Positions 41,659 through 50,903 of a stretch of DNA of 64,000 bases are shown here, one piece after another (positions within the stretch are counted from its first letter, which is position 1; the number at the start of each line of letters is the position of its first letter). This stretch comes from Tropicimonas sp047971885. Lineage in GTDB: Bacteria; Pseudomonadota; Alphaproteobacteria; Rhodobacterales; Rhodobacteraceae. Made by a program: the position numbers and the translations under genes. The stretch covers positions 19,171 to 83,170 of the forward strand of contig NZ_JBKEAE010000021.1 of assembly GCF_047971885.1 (NCBI RefSeq), read 5' to 3'. The notes under the pieces were generated by a model that had not been told where the DNA came from, did no database searches, and saw only the letters and a list, made by a program, of their open reading frames with translations.

Positions 41659-42678
41659 ATGACCTTGCCTTTCCTTTCCGCCCGCCGTTCCATTCCGTTG
41701 CTTGCCGCCGCCGTCATGGCTATTCCCGCATTCGCGCAGGATGATCCGCTGCCATCGTGGAACGAAGGCGCAGCCAAGGCGGCGATTGTCGAATTTGTCG
41801 AGACGGTGACGGACGAGGGTGGCCCCGGCTATGTGCCGCCCGCCGAGCGTATCGCGACCTTCGACAACGACGGCACGCTGTGGAGCGAGCAGCCGATGTA
41901 TACCCAGCTTGCCTTTGCGCTCGACCGGGTAAGGGAACTGGCGCCCGAACACCCGGAATGGGCAACGACCCAGCCGTTCCAGGCCGTTCTCGAAGGCGAT
42001 CTCGAAGCGCTCGCGGCGGCCGGCGACGCCGGGCTGATGGCGCTGGTGGCCCAGACCCATGCCGGGATGAGCAGCGAGGAATTCGCGCGGATCGTTTCGG
42101 ACTGGATTGCCGCCGCACGCCATCCGCAGTTCGACCGCCCCTATACCGAAATGGTCTTTCAGCCGATGCTGGAATTGCTCGACTACCTGCGTGACAACGA
42201 TTTCAAGACCTTTATCGTTTCGGGCGGCGGGATCGACTTCATGCGCCCGTGGACCGAAAAGACCTATGGCATCCCGCCCGAACAGGTTGTCGGTTCGTCC
42301 ATCCGGACCGAGTTTCAGGTGGTGGACGACGAACCCATGCACATGCGTCTTGGCGAGATCGACTTCATTAACGACAAGGCGGGCAAACCCGTCGGGATCG
42401 ATACCCATATCGGCCGCCGGCCAATCGCGGCCTTTGGCAATTCGGCGGGCGACCGCGAGATGCTGCTGTGGACCGCCGCCGGCAACGGCGCTCGGTTGAC
42501 GATGCTGGTCTTTCACGACGATGCGGCGCGCGAATATGCCTATGGCCCGGCCAGAGGGCTGGCGGATTCGCATTTCGGTGCCTTCCCGCAGGAGTTCATG
42601 GACGAGGCACTGGCAAGCGGCTGGCACGTCATCAGCATGAAGGACGACTGGAGCGTGGTATTTCCCGCCGGGGAATAG
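41659..42678 (+). CDS. Secreted HAD-superfamily phosphatase
   Basis: A 339-residue protein with a signal peptide (about 1-27, AFA-QDD). The HAD motifs are visible: motif I IATFDNDGTLWSEQ (nucleophile Asp and DGT), motif II FIVSGGG, motif III Lys region, and motif IV IAAFGNSAGDREML. The pattern fits a periplasmic acid phosphatase-like enzyme (haloacid dehalogenase family with DNDGT). The substrate is unknown. GGAGAACG lies before the ATG. It ends convergently with galK, 35 bp away. Confidence 0.85.
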   Translation: MTLPFLSARRSIPLLAAAVMAIPAFAQDDPLPSWNEGAAKAAIVEFVETVTDEGGPGYVPPAERIATFDNDGTLWSEQPMYTQLAFALDRVRELAPEHPEWATTQPFQAVLEGDLEALAAAGDAGLMALVAQTHAGMSSEEFARIVSDWIAAARHPQFDRPYTEMVFQPMLELLDYLRDNDFKTFIVSGGGIDFMRPWTEKTYGIPPEQVVGSSIRTEFQVVDDEPMHMRLGEIDFINDKAGKPVGIDTHIGRRPIAAFGNSAGDREMLLWTAAGNGARLTMLVFHDDAAREYAYGPARGLADSHFGAFPQEFMDEALASGWHVISMKDDWSVVFPAGE

Positions 42679-42712
42679 GCACCCGCGCGCGCCCGGTCCC
42701 TGTGCGTTGCCG

Positions 42713-43813
42713 TCAGGTTACGGCCAGAACGCGCACCCCGGGCAGGTCCCCGACGATTTCCTGCCCCCAGCGTTCGACATCACCGTTGCGGACCAGCGCG
42801 ACGATCGAGCCGCCGAAACCGCCGCCGGTCTGGCGTGCGCCAACGGCGCCCAGTTCCATTGCGCGAACGACCAGCGCATCGGTTTCCGGCACGGTGATGG
42901 CGTAATCGTCGCGCTGCGAGGCGTGACTTTCGACCATCAGCCGCCCGAAAGCTGCCGGGTCGTCGGCCTTCAGCGCCGCGACCCCGTCGAGCACCCGCCG
43001 GTTGTCGGTAATGACATGCCGGGCACGCCGGTTCAGCGGTTCGGGCAGGGCGTTCACCCGGTCAAGGTCATCGGGCCCCAGATCGCTCAGCAATTCGACC
43101 CCGAGCGCGGCGCCGGCGGCCTGGCATTCGGCAACACGGGTGGCGTAACCGTCATTGGTAAGCTGATGGCTGACGCCGGAATGCACGATGACGAACGCAT
43201 GCCCCGATGGCCGGGGCGCGTAATCATAGACCAGATTGCGCGTATCGAGAAACAGCGCCTCGCCCGGATGGCCGACCGACGAGGCGAACTGGTCCATGAT
43301 CCCGCACGGCATGCCGACAAATCCGTTCTCGACGGCGCGTGCCGCAACCGCGATCTCGACCGGCGTCATGGGCTTTGCATAAAGCTCCGACATGGCGCGA
43401 AAGCAGGCGACCTCGAGCGCGGCGGAACTGGAAAGCCCGGCACCGAGCGGTACGGTGGTCGCCAGGGCGACTTGGCAGCCGGTATCCGCGATCTCGTCAC
43501 GCGCAAGCGCCTGAAAACAGCCCAGAACGTAATCGGACCACGTATCGGCCTTTTTCTCGTCGATATCGCGCGTTTCGGATAGATCGAATGTCTCGCTGTA
43601 GGCGTCGATCCTGCCCGGCGTTCCGCCGCGCGCCACGGCGATGGAAACGCCAAGCCCGTTCAGTGCCATCGGCAATACGTAGCCACCGTTGTAATCGGTA
43701 TGCTCGCCCAGCAGGTTGACGCGTCCGGGCGCAAAGACCGAAACCTCGGCGGCGGTTACGAAGTGGCGCTGGAAGGCGGTAGCCACCGCGCCGGTCCGGT
43801 CGATGTCGCTCAC
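42713..43813 (-). CDS. galK: Galactokinase
   Basis: A 366-residue GHMP kinase that phosphorylates alpha-D-galactose at C1. Signature blocks: FAPGRVNLLGEHTDYNGGYVLPMAL, the ATP loop TTVPLGAGLSSSAALEVA, GMPCGIMDQFASSVG and the C-terminal ARQTGGGFGGSIVALV. It starts with GTG (43811-43813), which overlaps the galT stop (GTGA), so the two Leloir genes are translationally coupled. No galE or galM is nearby. Confidence 0.96.
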   Translation of the reverse strand: MSDIDRTGAVATAFQRHFVTAAEVSVFAPGRVNLLGEHTDYNGGYVLPMALNGLGVSIAVARGGTPGRIDAYSETFDLSETRDIDEKKADTWSDYVLGCFQALARDEIADTGCQVALATTVPLGAGLSSSAALEVACFRAMSELYAKPMTPVEIAVAARAVENGFVGMPCGIMDQFASSVGHPGEALFLDTRNLVYDYAPRPSGHAFVIVHSGVSHQLTNDGYATRVAECQAAGAALGVELLSDLGPDDLDRVNALPEPLNRRARHVITDNRRVLDGVAALKADDPAAFGRLMVESHASQRDDYAITVPETDALVVRAMELGAVGARQTGGGFGGSIVALVRNGDVERWGQEIVGDLPGVRVLAVT

Positions 43814-44874
43814 GATTCCACCCCCCTGGCATAGCTGATCTTGTAGTGTTCTTCCGGCAGTTCGCGCAGGCGCCGCGCGGCGGTTTCGGCCGTCAGGTCG
43901 CGCTGCGCTTCGGCCAGCATCTCATAACCGACCATGAACTTGCGCACCGTCGCCGAACGCAGCAGCGGCGGGTAGAAATGCGCGTGCAGTTGCCAGTGGT
44001 CATGGTTGCCCGGGCGGGTGGGCGCGCCGTGCCAGCCCATCGTATAGGGAAATTCGGTCTCGAACAGGTTGTCGTAGCGGGTACAGAGCCGCTTGAGCAG
44101 ATCGGCAAGCGCATCGCGCTCGGCCCCGGTCAGGTCGGGCAGGCGCAATACGTGGCGCCTGGGCAGCACCAGCGTTTCGAAAGGCCAGACTGCCCACCAC
44201 GGCACAACCGCTATCCAATGGTCGTTTTCGACCACGGTGCGTTCGGCATTCGCCGATTCAGCCGTGCCATAATCGACCAGCATCACACGGCCGGTTTCGC
44301 TCAGATGGCGGGCCTGATGCGCGTCTTCGGTTGCCACCTCGTTGGGAAGAAAGTCCGAAGCCCAGATCTGCCCGTGCGGATGCGGCTGCGAACAGCCCAT
44401 CGCCGCACCCTTGTTCTCGAATACCGCCACCCAATCGTAGGTCGCGCCCAGATCCGCAACCTGTTCGGCCCAGACATCCACGACCCTGCGTATTGCCGCG
44501 ACCGGCAGTTCCGGCAGCGTCAGGTCGTGGCGCTCGGAAAAGCACATCACGCGCGCGGTGCCACGGACATTTTCGGCCCGGAACAGCGGATCGCCCGATG
44601 TACCGCCCGCCGGCGTATCGGTCAGCATGGCGGGAAAATCGTTGTCAAAGACAAACGGGCCGGAATAATCGGGATTGACCGCCCCGCTGGTGCGGGTGTT
44701 GCCCGGGCAGAGGTAGCATTCGGGGTCATGGGCGGGCTTGACCTCGGGCGCGGCCTTCTCCTGCTGGCCCTGCCACGGGCGCTGCCCCCGGTGTGGCGAG
44801 ACGAGCACCCATTCGCCCTTGAGCGGATTGAAACGACGGTGCGGCGCGGTGGTCGAGACGGAACCGGAAATCAT
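43810..44874 (-). CDS. galT: Galactose-1-phosphate uridylyltransferase
   Basis: A 354-residue GalT that exchanges UDP between UDP-glucose and galactose-1-phosphate. Blocks: RRFNPLKGEWVLVSPHR, zinc-site CYLCPGN, FVFDNDFPAM, and the active site MGCSQPHPHGQIWAS with the nucleophilic His, plus MGWHGAP and HWQLHAHFYPPLLRS. ATG 44874 gives the family-typical N-terminus; the frame remains open upstream to 45024. With galK it forms the core of galactose use, next to a galactofuranose-type importer and sugar-acid genes. It is divergent in arrangement from neither neighbour; the 183-bp gap upstream ends the octaheme cytochrome gene. Confidence 0.95.
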   Translation of the reverse strand: MISGSVSTTAPHRRFNPLKGEWVLVSPHRGQRPWQGQQEKAAPEVKPAHDPECYLCPGNTRTSGAVNPDYSGPFVFDNDFPAMLTDTPAGGTSGDPLFRAENVRGTARVMCFSERHDLTLPELPVAAIRRVVDVWAEQVADLGATYDWVAVFENKGAAMGCSQPHPHGQIWASDFLPNEVATEDAHQARHLSETGRVMLVDYGTAESANAERTVVENDHWIAVVPWWAVWPFETLVLPRRHVLRLPDLTGAERDALADLLKRLCTRYDNLFETEFPYTMGWHGAPTRPGNHDHWQLHAHFYPPLLRSATVRKFMVGYEMLAEAQRDLTAETAARRLRELPEEHYKISYARGVES

Positions 44875-45057
44875 GCCAACTTTCCCTTCATCGCACCCCG
44901 CAAGCGCCGGGTTTTCCGATGGATACGACAAGCCGCCGGCCGGGGGGCAGGCGGCGCAGCACGCCCATATGGACCGAATGCGGCAACCTTGGCAAGGCGG
45001 TTCAAGCCGCTGGCAATGCGCCACAAATGCGTTCTGCGGGTCGGCCGGCCTGTCCGG

Positions 45058-47043
45058 TCAGCGAAGCTGAAGTTCCAGATTCTGCAACCCGGGATCGTCC
45101 GGGTTGCGGGCGAGAGCATCGGCCAGTGTCTCGCGTGCGGCGTCCTCGTCGCCGGTCGCCGCTTCGAGGCGGACGATCATCGACCACGCCTGCACCATCT
45201 GCGGATCGAGTTCGACCGCTTGCCGGAATGCCGCAATCGCGCCGTCGACATTGCGCGTGGTCAGTGCAATCCCTCCCAGGGCCAGTTGCGTTTCAGGAAA
45301 ATCCGCCGTCGCTCCCAGCGTCTCCTGCCATTCCGCCGTTGCGGTTTTCTGCGCCGTCGCCCAGCGGTCGGGCAGGGAGGCGACCGGGGCGCTGAGCATC
45401 TCGCGCGCCGCGGCCTGCCGGACGAGAAGCATCGGGTCCTCGAGCAGGGGCAGCAGGTTCTGCACCATGTCCTGTGGGGCGGCGCTGCGCTGAAGCGGGG
45501 CGGCGTTGGCGCGCACCATCGGGTCGGCGTCCTCCAGCAGCGGGGCAAGCCGGACCGCCAGTTCTGGCGTCGCCATCGGTTGCAGCAGTTCCAGCGCCGT
45601 CGCCCGCACGATACCGGGCAGGTCCGACAGCGCGATCCCTGCCAGCCCGTCCGCCGCCACCGGATCGCCCTGCCGGGCGGCATGGAAGGCGGTCGCGAAA
45701 TGCGGGCCGCGATATTGCGAATCCGGGAATCGTTTTTCCAGCTCGGCCTGCGCCCAGTAGGGGCCTTCCTCGGCGTGGCAATCGGTGCAGGTGTTGGGCG
45801 CGCCGGTGGCGATCGACAGGTCGGGGCGCGGCACGCGGAACGAATGGTCGCGCCGCCCGTCGACACCCATGTAGGTGCGTTCGATCATATGACAGGAGGC
45901 GCATTGCGCCCCCTCGCTTCCCTGTTGGTGAAAGTGGTGTTCGGGGCTGTCATAGGCCGCCAGTCGCAGGCTCGGGAACCGGGGGTTGCCGGCGGGCGAA
46001 TGGCAGGTGGTGCAGATATCGTTGCCTTCGTTGTCCGGTGCACCGGCATGCACGTTATGGCAATCGGAACAGGCGACACCCTTTTCGTACATCTTCGATT
46101 GCAGGAACGAGCCGTAGACATATACCTCGTCCCGGATCTGGCCGTCGGGATGATAGAGCGGTTCGCGCAGGGTCGAAAGCCGGTAGGCAGCATGATAGGG
46201 CGTGCCGGGCACCGGCGAGCCGCCCAGCAGCGGGCCGCGGCGCGAATGGCATCCGGCACATTGCTGTATCCCGGTCTCCGTATCTCCGGCGCGGTAAACG
46301 ACGGTGAACCCGTATTCGCTCAGCCCGTCCCACGGCCAGTTTTCCGGGCGGCGTTCGTTTTCGGCCCATGTCAGATGTGCCTCGCCCGGACCATGGCATG
46401 CCTCGCAGCCGACCCCGATCTCGGAATAGGTGCTGGCGTAGGTATTGGTTTCGGGCTGGTAGTTGCGCACGTAATCGGTCGCATGGCATTCGGCGCAGCG
46501 GCTGTTCCAGGTCTTGTAGGGGCCGGTCCAGTGAAAGGCGTCCGTGGCAGGCAGATGCTCGTCGGGATACATGTGATACCATTCGTGCCGGGTGGTATCC
46601 CATGGGATATCGAAGCTCTGGAAGCGCCCGGGCACGGTTTCGACGAAATACTGCTGCAACGGCGTGATGCCGATAACGCCCGCGACCGGCCAAGGTGTAG
46701 ACGCGCCATCGGGCCCGTCGCTTTCGATGAAAAAGCGGTCGCCGTCACGGCTGAAGGTTGTGGTTACACCGCGATGGGTGAAGGCGGCACCGTTGAAATC
46801 GCCCAGGATATTGTCGGCCGTGGGTTCGGTCCAGGCGAGGTCGTGGTGGGAACCCGTCCATTCGGCGGTTTCCGGCGCGTGACAGGTGGCGCAGGTTTCG
46901 CTGCCCACATAGGCCGGAATGCGGGCCGTGGGTTGCGGCGCTGGTGCCGTCGCGGTCTGGGCGTAAAGCGGCGGTGCAAGCATCAGCACAAGCGTGGTCA
47001 CGCATGACAGATTTGCGTGTGTCCCCGGTTGCCGACTCGCCAT
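45058..47043 (-). CDS. Octaheme c-type cytochrome with HEAT/TPR-like C-terminal region
   Basis: A 661-residue secreted protein (signal about 1-28, LYA-QTA). Eight CxxCH heme sites are visible, at residues 51, 183, 213, 262, 325, 344, 381 and 419. The first 430 residues resemble the cytochrome c554/multiheme family (YVGSETCATCHAPETAEWTGSHHDLAW). The region after 440 has HEAT-like helices (LAGIALSDLPGIVRATALELL) and a TPR-like end (ALGGIALTTRNVDGAIAAFRQAVELDPQ). The combination suggests a periplasmic electron-transfer scaffold; the substrate and partner are not known. AAAGGAA precedes the ATG. No other redox gene adjoins. Confidence 0.88.
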   Translation of the reverse strand: MASRQPGTHANLSCVTTLVLMLAPPLYAQTATAPAPQPTARIPAYVGSETCATCHAPETAEWTGSHHDLAWTEPTADNILGDFNGAAFTHRGVTTTFSRDGDRFFIESDGPDGASTPWPVAGVIGITPLQQYFVETVPGRFQSFDIPWDTTRHEWYHMYPDEHLPATDAFHWTGPYKTWNSRCAECHATDYVRNYQPETNTYASTYSEIGVGCEACHGPGEAHLTWAENERRPENWPWDGLSEYGFTVVYRAGDTETGIQQCAGCHSRRGPLLGGSPVPGTPYHAAYRLSTLREPLYHPDGQIRDEVYVYGSFLQSKMYEKGVACSDCHNVHAGAPDNEGNDICTTCHSPAGNPRFPSLRLAAYDSPEHHFHQQGSEGAQCASCHMIERTYMGVDGRRDHSFRVPRPDLSIATGAPNTCTDCHAEEGPYWAQAELEKRFPDSQYRGPHFATAFHAARQGDPVAADGLAGIALSDLPGIVRATALELLQPMATPELAVRLAPLLEDADPMVRANAAPLQRSAAPQDMVQNLLPLLEDPMLLVRQAAAREMLSAPVASLPDRWATAQKTATAEWQETLGATADFPETQLALGGIALTTRNVDGAIAAFRQAVELDPQMVQAWSMIVRLEAATGDEDAARETLADALARNPDDPGLQNLELQLR

Positions 47044-47264
47044 GCCCGTTCCTTTCGCCGCCCTTGCCGAACATTAACCGCTTCCCGGCGCCGTTCACCA
47101 GCCCGCAGGCAGGCGATTTCGCAAAATTGCCTCGTGTCGATTGTTATTTATTTCAATACGTTGAGTTGTGACGCTGATGTAATCGCCACGCCTGCGGCGT
47201 TCCGCGCATGGCGGCAGCGCCGGGTGCGGGCAAACTGCGACGGATCCACCACCGGAGAAAGAAG

Positions 47265-47759
47265 ATGCCAGAAACAGCCCCGCCGCCGATCCGGCAAGGC
47301 GAGACAACCCTGCCGTTCGACCCGACAGAAAGGCCGGATGCGACCATCAGCTTCATCGGCCGTATCCGCAGCCCATGGACCGAGCAGGCGCAATGCCCGC
47401 GCAACATCGCGGGCGCGCGCCGGTCGGGGCAGGGCGCGCGGATCGAGCTTGCGCCGGGCTACGAGGCCGGGCTGGCTGGTTTGTCTGTCGGACAGCCCGT
47501 CATGCTGCTGTACTGGATGGACCGGGCGCATCGCAACCTGATCGTCCAGATGCCGGGGCATGCGGACGGGCCGCGCGGCACCTTTGCGCTCAGATCACCC
47601 AACCGGCCCAATCCGGTGGCAATGTCCTGCGTGACGATCACCGCGATCAGGCAGCAGGACGGCATTGTCGAGATCGACGCGATCGACTGTCTCGACGGAA
47701 CGCCGCTTGTCGACCTGAAGCCCTGGAAGGAAACGATCGACACGCCGGACAGCGCATGA
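47265..47759 (+). CDS. trmO: tRNA (m6t6A37) N6-methyltransferase TrmO
   Basis: A 164-residue SAM-dependent methyltransferase of the TsaA/TrmO beta-barrel family, which methylates N6-threonylcarbamoyladenosine at position 37 of tRNA-Thr. Blocks: ISFIGRIRSPWTEQAQCPRNI, LVGLSVGQPVMLLYWMDRAHR-like, and RSPNRPNPVAMSCV, with ending DCLDGTPLVDLKPW. ATG 47265 has GGAGAAA upstream. It has also been called tsaA or yaeB. Confidence 0.9.
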   Translation: MPETAPPPIRQGETTLPFDPTERPDATISFIGRIRSPWTEQAQCPRNIAGARRSGQGARIELAPGYEAGLAGLSVGQPVMLLYWMDRAHRNLIVQMPGHADGPRGTFALRSPNRPNPVAMSCVTITAIRQQDGIVEIDAIDCLDGTPLVDLKPWKETIDTPDSA

Positions 47760-47914
47760 GGCATGGTCTTCCGGCATTTCGCAGATGATGCCGAAAAGAC
47801 TCACCCGATGCGCGAAACGCTGCCTGCCGCACGCTGCCGCTTGAACGGCTTTGCATTCGCGCTAGCGTGGCCTGACAAATATGGCCCGGCATAACAAGGG
47901 CTTGAGAGGCAGGT

Positions 47915-48238
47915 ATGATCGAGTTCAGACAGCCGGCGCGAAAGCCGGCGACACGGGTGATTCCACGCAACCTGACGATGACGTTCCGGGCGGACAGCGT
48001 GGTTCGCACCGGTGCAGGCGAGTGTTGCGCCGCCCATCTGCGCCCCGGCGAGCGTGTGCTTTCGGGCACCGATGCCGGGCTTTGCGTCCATTCCATCACC
48101 CTGGGCGAACCGGCGACGGACGACGGAAAGAGACTGGTGCGCGTGGTCATGGGGCAGGCGGCGCCGGACAGGGCAGCAGCCCTTTTGCCGGTAGCCGCGC
48201 GCGTCTCGCCTGAGGACGGGCGCCTGCGTTTCGGCTGA
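47915..48238 (+). CDS. Small protein of unknown function, possible Hint-like fragment
   Basis: A 107-residue cytosolic protein. ATG 47915 has GAGGCAGG upstream. The segment HLRPGERVLSGTDAGLCVHSITLGE recalls the ExLRPGDRVLT turn of Hint domains that occur in Rhodobacterales, but the catalytic Cys/His of a Hint domain are not clearly present. The N-terminus is basic (RQPARKPATRVIPRN). I do not recognise a function. It converges on the dimethylglycine-dehydrogenase-like gene. Confidence 0.6.
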   Translation: MIEFRQPARKPATRVIPRNLTMTFRADSVVRTGAGECCAAHLRPGERVLSGTDAGLCVHSITLGEPATDDGKRLVRVVMGQAAPDRAAALLPVAARVSPEDGRLRFG

Positions 48239-48298
48239 TCGTCCGATCCGTGCGAGAAGGAGGGCGGCCGTCCGGGCCGCCTGACCGCTTGCGCGCCG

Positions 48299-48332
48299 CG
48301 GGGACGGGTGCCCTGCTCGCCGCCCGTCCCCG
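48299..48332. terminator. GC-rich hairpin between convergent genes
   Basis: A 10-bp stem CGGGGACGGG / CCCGTCCCCG around a 14-base loop, 60 bases after one stop and 8 bases before the other. There is no T-run, so termination is inferred from position only. Confidence 0.4.
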
Positions 48333-48339
48333 TGCAGGA

Positions 48340-50760
48340 TCATCCGCGCATCCGCGTTCCGTCCGCGTCGAACAGCGGCCGGGTATAGAGCGTCGCCGGG
48401 CGCATTTCGCCGAGGATTTCGATCTCGACCTCCAGCCCCTCGGCAATGCGGCCAACCGGAAGGAAACCAATGGCGACCGACTTTCCGGCCCAGTGCGAAT
48501 AACCGCCCGAGGTGCAGAAACCGGCCACCGCGCCGTCCAGCCAGATGGGTTCGTAGGCGACGACATCGGCATCCAGCGCATCGACGACGAAGGTGCAGAG
48601 CCTGCGCTTCGGGCCCGCGTCGCGCTCGGCCACGGCCGCCGCGCGACCGATGAAATCCGCGTTCTTCTTCCATGCGATGAACCGGTCGAGCCCGGTTTCG
48701 CCCGGCGTATAATCAGGCGAGAACTCGCGCAGCCACGACCCGAACCCCTTATCGAGCCGGAGCGACATCATTGCGCGCATCCCGAAGGGTTGCAGCCCCA
48801 GATCGGCACCGGCCTGTGACAGGACATGCCACAGGTGGCGCTGGCTTATCGGATCGGTGAAAATCTCGTAGCCCAGATCGCCGGTGTAGCTGACACGCTG
48901 CACGATGGTATCGGCCATGCCAACCGTCATGCGCCGCACATCCATGAAGCGGAACGCTTCGGCGCCGACATCGGCGCGGGTCACGCGGGCCAGCAACTCG
49001 CGTGCCTGCGGGCCGGCAATCTGAAAGCCGGTGCGGCGGTCCGAGATATTCTCGACCCGCACATCGTCGCCAGGGTCCAGGTTCATCCGGAACCAGCGCA
49101 GGTGATAATCCTGGCTGCCGTAGGAGGCGGTAAGCTGGAACGTCTCGTCATCGAGGCAGGAAACGGTGAAATCGCCGATCAGCCGGCCCGAGGGTTCGAG
49201 CATCGGCGTCAGCGACAGCCGGCCCGGTTGCGGGATGCGGCCGGCCATGATCCGGTCGAGCCATGTCCGCGCACCGGACCCGGTGACGGAAAACTTGCCG
49301 AAATTGTGCACCTCGTTGATGCCGACGCGCTCGCGCACGCCAAGAACCTCGCGCCTGGTTGCCTCCCACGCGTTCGAGCGCCGGAAGCTCGGCGTCTCGT
49401 AGGTTGGATCGCCGGGCAGGGCAAAGTAGTTTACCACCTCCAGCCCGTATTGCTGCCCGAAGACGGCGTTCATGCCCTGCCAGATGTCGTACATCGGTGT
49501 GGTGCGGAATGGGCGAGCGGCGGGTTTTTCCTCGTTGGGGAAGGATACCGAAAAGCGGCTGCGATAGTTCTCGATCACCTTGGGAACGGTATATCCGGGG
49601 GTGGTCCACTTGCCGTAGCGTGCCACGTCGAGGGCAAAGGCGTTCCGTTCGGGCTGCCCCTCGATCATCCATTGCGCCAGCGTCAGCCCAACCCCGCCAC
49701 CCTGCGAAAAGCCCGCCATCACCGCGCAGGCCGACCAGTAGTTGCGCAGCCCCGGCACCGGCCCGACCAGCGGGTTGCCATCGGGGGCAAAGGTGAACGG
49801 CCCGTGGATCACCGATTTGACCCCGGCGGTTTCCAGAACCGGGAAGCGGCGATAGGCGAAGGCGATGGAATCCTCGATTTTCTCGAAGGCATCGTTCAGC
49901 AATTCGTGGCCGAAGCTCCACGGCGTTCCGTCCACCGCCCATGGCTCGCAAGGCTGCTCGTAGAACCCGATGCAGAGCCCGCGCCCCTCCTGCCGGAGAT
50001 AGCTTTCGCCACCCGGATCCATGATATGCGGGAACTCGGTGCTGCGGTTCATGATCTCGGGAATGTCGTCGGTGACGATGTACTGATGCGCCATCGGCAG
50101 CAGCGGCAGATAGACACCCGCCATCGCGCCGACCTCGCGTGCCCAGAGCCCGGCCGCGTTGACCACATGCTCGGCGTGGATGGTGCCCTTGTCGGTCACC
50201 ACCTCCCAGCTTCCGTCGGGGCGCGGGTTCAGTTCGCGCACCATGCAATGGGTCTCGACCTCGGCCCCGGCCATGCGCGCCGCTTTTGCATAGGCATGGG
50301 TCGTGCCGTAGGGGTCGAGGTGCCCGTCGAGCGGATCGTAAAGCCCGCCGATGATGCCCTCGATATTGACCAGTTCCGCCATCGCCCTGATTTCGGACGG
50401 CGACAGGATCTCGGTATCCAGCCCCATGTAGCGGTGCTTGGCGCGCTCGGCCTTGAGCATGTCGAACCGTTCGGGCGTGTCGGCCAGCGTGATCCCGCCC
50501 ACGTGATGCAGCCCGCAGGACATGCCGGTGATCCTCTCAAGCTCCCGGTAGAGCCCGATCGTGTAGCCCTGAAGCGCGGCCATGTTGGTGTCGCCGTTCA
50601 GCGTGTGAAAGCCGCCTGCCGCGTGCCAGGTCGATCCGCTGGTAAGGTCGGAACGTTCGATCAGCATCACGTCGGACCAGCCGAGTTTGGTCAGGTGATA
50701 GAGCACCGAGCAGCCGACGACGCCGCCGCCGATGACGCAGACCTGGGTGGTGGTTTTCAT
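48340..50760 (-). CDS. FAD- and folate-domain dehydrogenase, dimethylglycine/sarcosine dehydrogenase-like
   Basis: An 806-residue protein. Residues 1-370 are a DAO-type FAD domain with dinucleotide site VIGGGVVGCSVLYHLTK (9-25) and STWHAAGG, where His46 is at the position of the covalently flavinylated His in dimethylglycine dehydrogenase. A middle FAO_M domain follows, and residues about 430-806 form a GcvT-like folate domain (FSVTGSGARTWLDRIMAG, SYTGDLGYEIF, AMMSLRLDKGFGSWLREFSPDYTPGETGLDRF). It should oxidatively demethylate an N-methyl compound such as dimethylglycine or sarcosine and pass formaldehyde to tetrahydrofolate; choline-derived compounds are common carbon sources for marine relatives. 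The exact substrate cannot be told. Confidence 0.88.
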   Translation of the reverse strand: MKTTTQVCVIGGGVVGCSVLYHLTKLGWSDVMLIERSDLTSGSTWHAAGGFHTLNGDTNMAALQGYTIGLYRELERITGMSCGLHHVGGITLADTPERFDMLKAERAKHRYMGLDTEILSPSEIRAMAELVNIEGIIGGLYDPLDGHLDPYGTTHAYAKAARMAGAEVETHCMVRELNPRPDGSWEVVTDKGTIHAEHVVNAAGLWAREVGAMAGVYLPLLPMAHQYIVTDDIPEIMNRSTEFPHIMDPGGESYLRQEGRGLCIGFYEQPCEPWAVDGTPWSFGHELLNDAFEKIEDSIAFAYRRFPVLETAGVKSVIHGPFTFAPDGNPLVGPVPGLRNYWSACAVMAGFSQGGGVGLTLAQWMIEGQPERNAFALDVARYGKWTTPGYTVPKVIENYRSRFSVSFPNEEKPAARPFRTTPMYDIWQGMNAVFGQQYGLEVVNYFALPGDPTYETPSFRRSNAWEATRREVLGVRERVGINEVHNFGKFSVTGSGARTWLDRIMAGRIPQPGRLSLTPMLEPSGRLIGDFTVSCLDDETFQLTASYGSQDYHLRWFRMNLDPGDDVRVENISDRRTGFQIAGPQARELLARVTRADVGAEAFRFMDVRRMTVGMADTIVQRVSYTGDLGYEIFTDPISQRHLWHVLSQAGADLGLQPFGMRAMMSLRLDKGFGSWLREFSPDYTPGETGLDRFIAWKKNADFIGRAAAVAERDAGPKRRLCTFVVDALDADVVAYEPIWLDGAVAGFCTSGGYSHWAGKSVAIGFLPVGRIAEGLEVEIEILGEMRPATLYTRPLFDADGTRMRG

Positions 50761-50903
50761 TTCGTGCCTCCGAAAGTGTCAGCGCCACGGTCGCGGCGCG
50801 ATGATGGCAAGGCAAGGAGATATACGACACCTTGTGTCGCATTCCGGCCTTTCACCACAATCGCTTGAGCGGATGGGTGGCGGCCGCCTCCCGCCAGCGG
50901 TCC

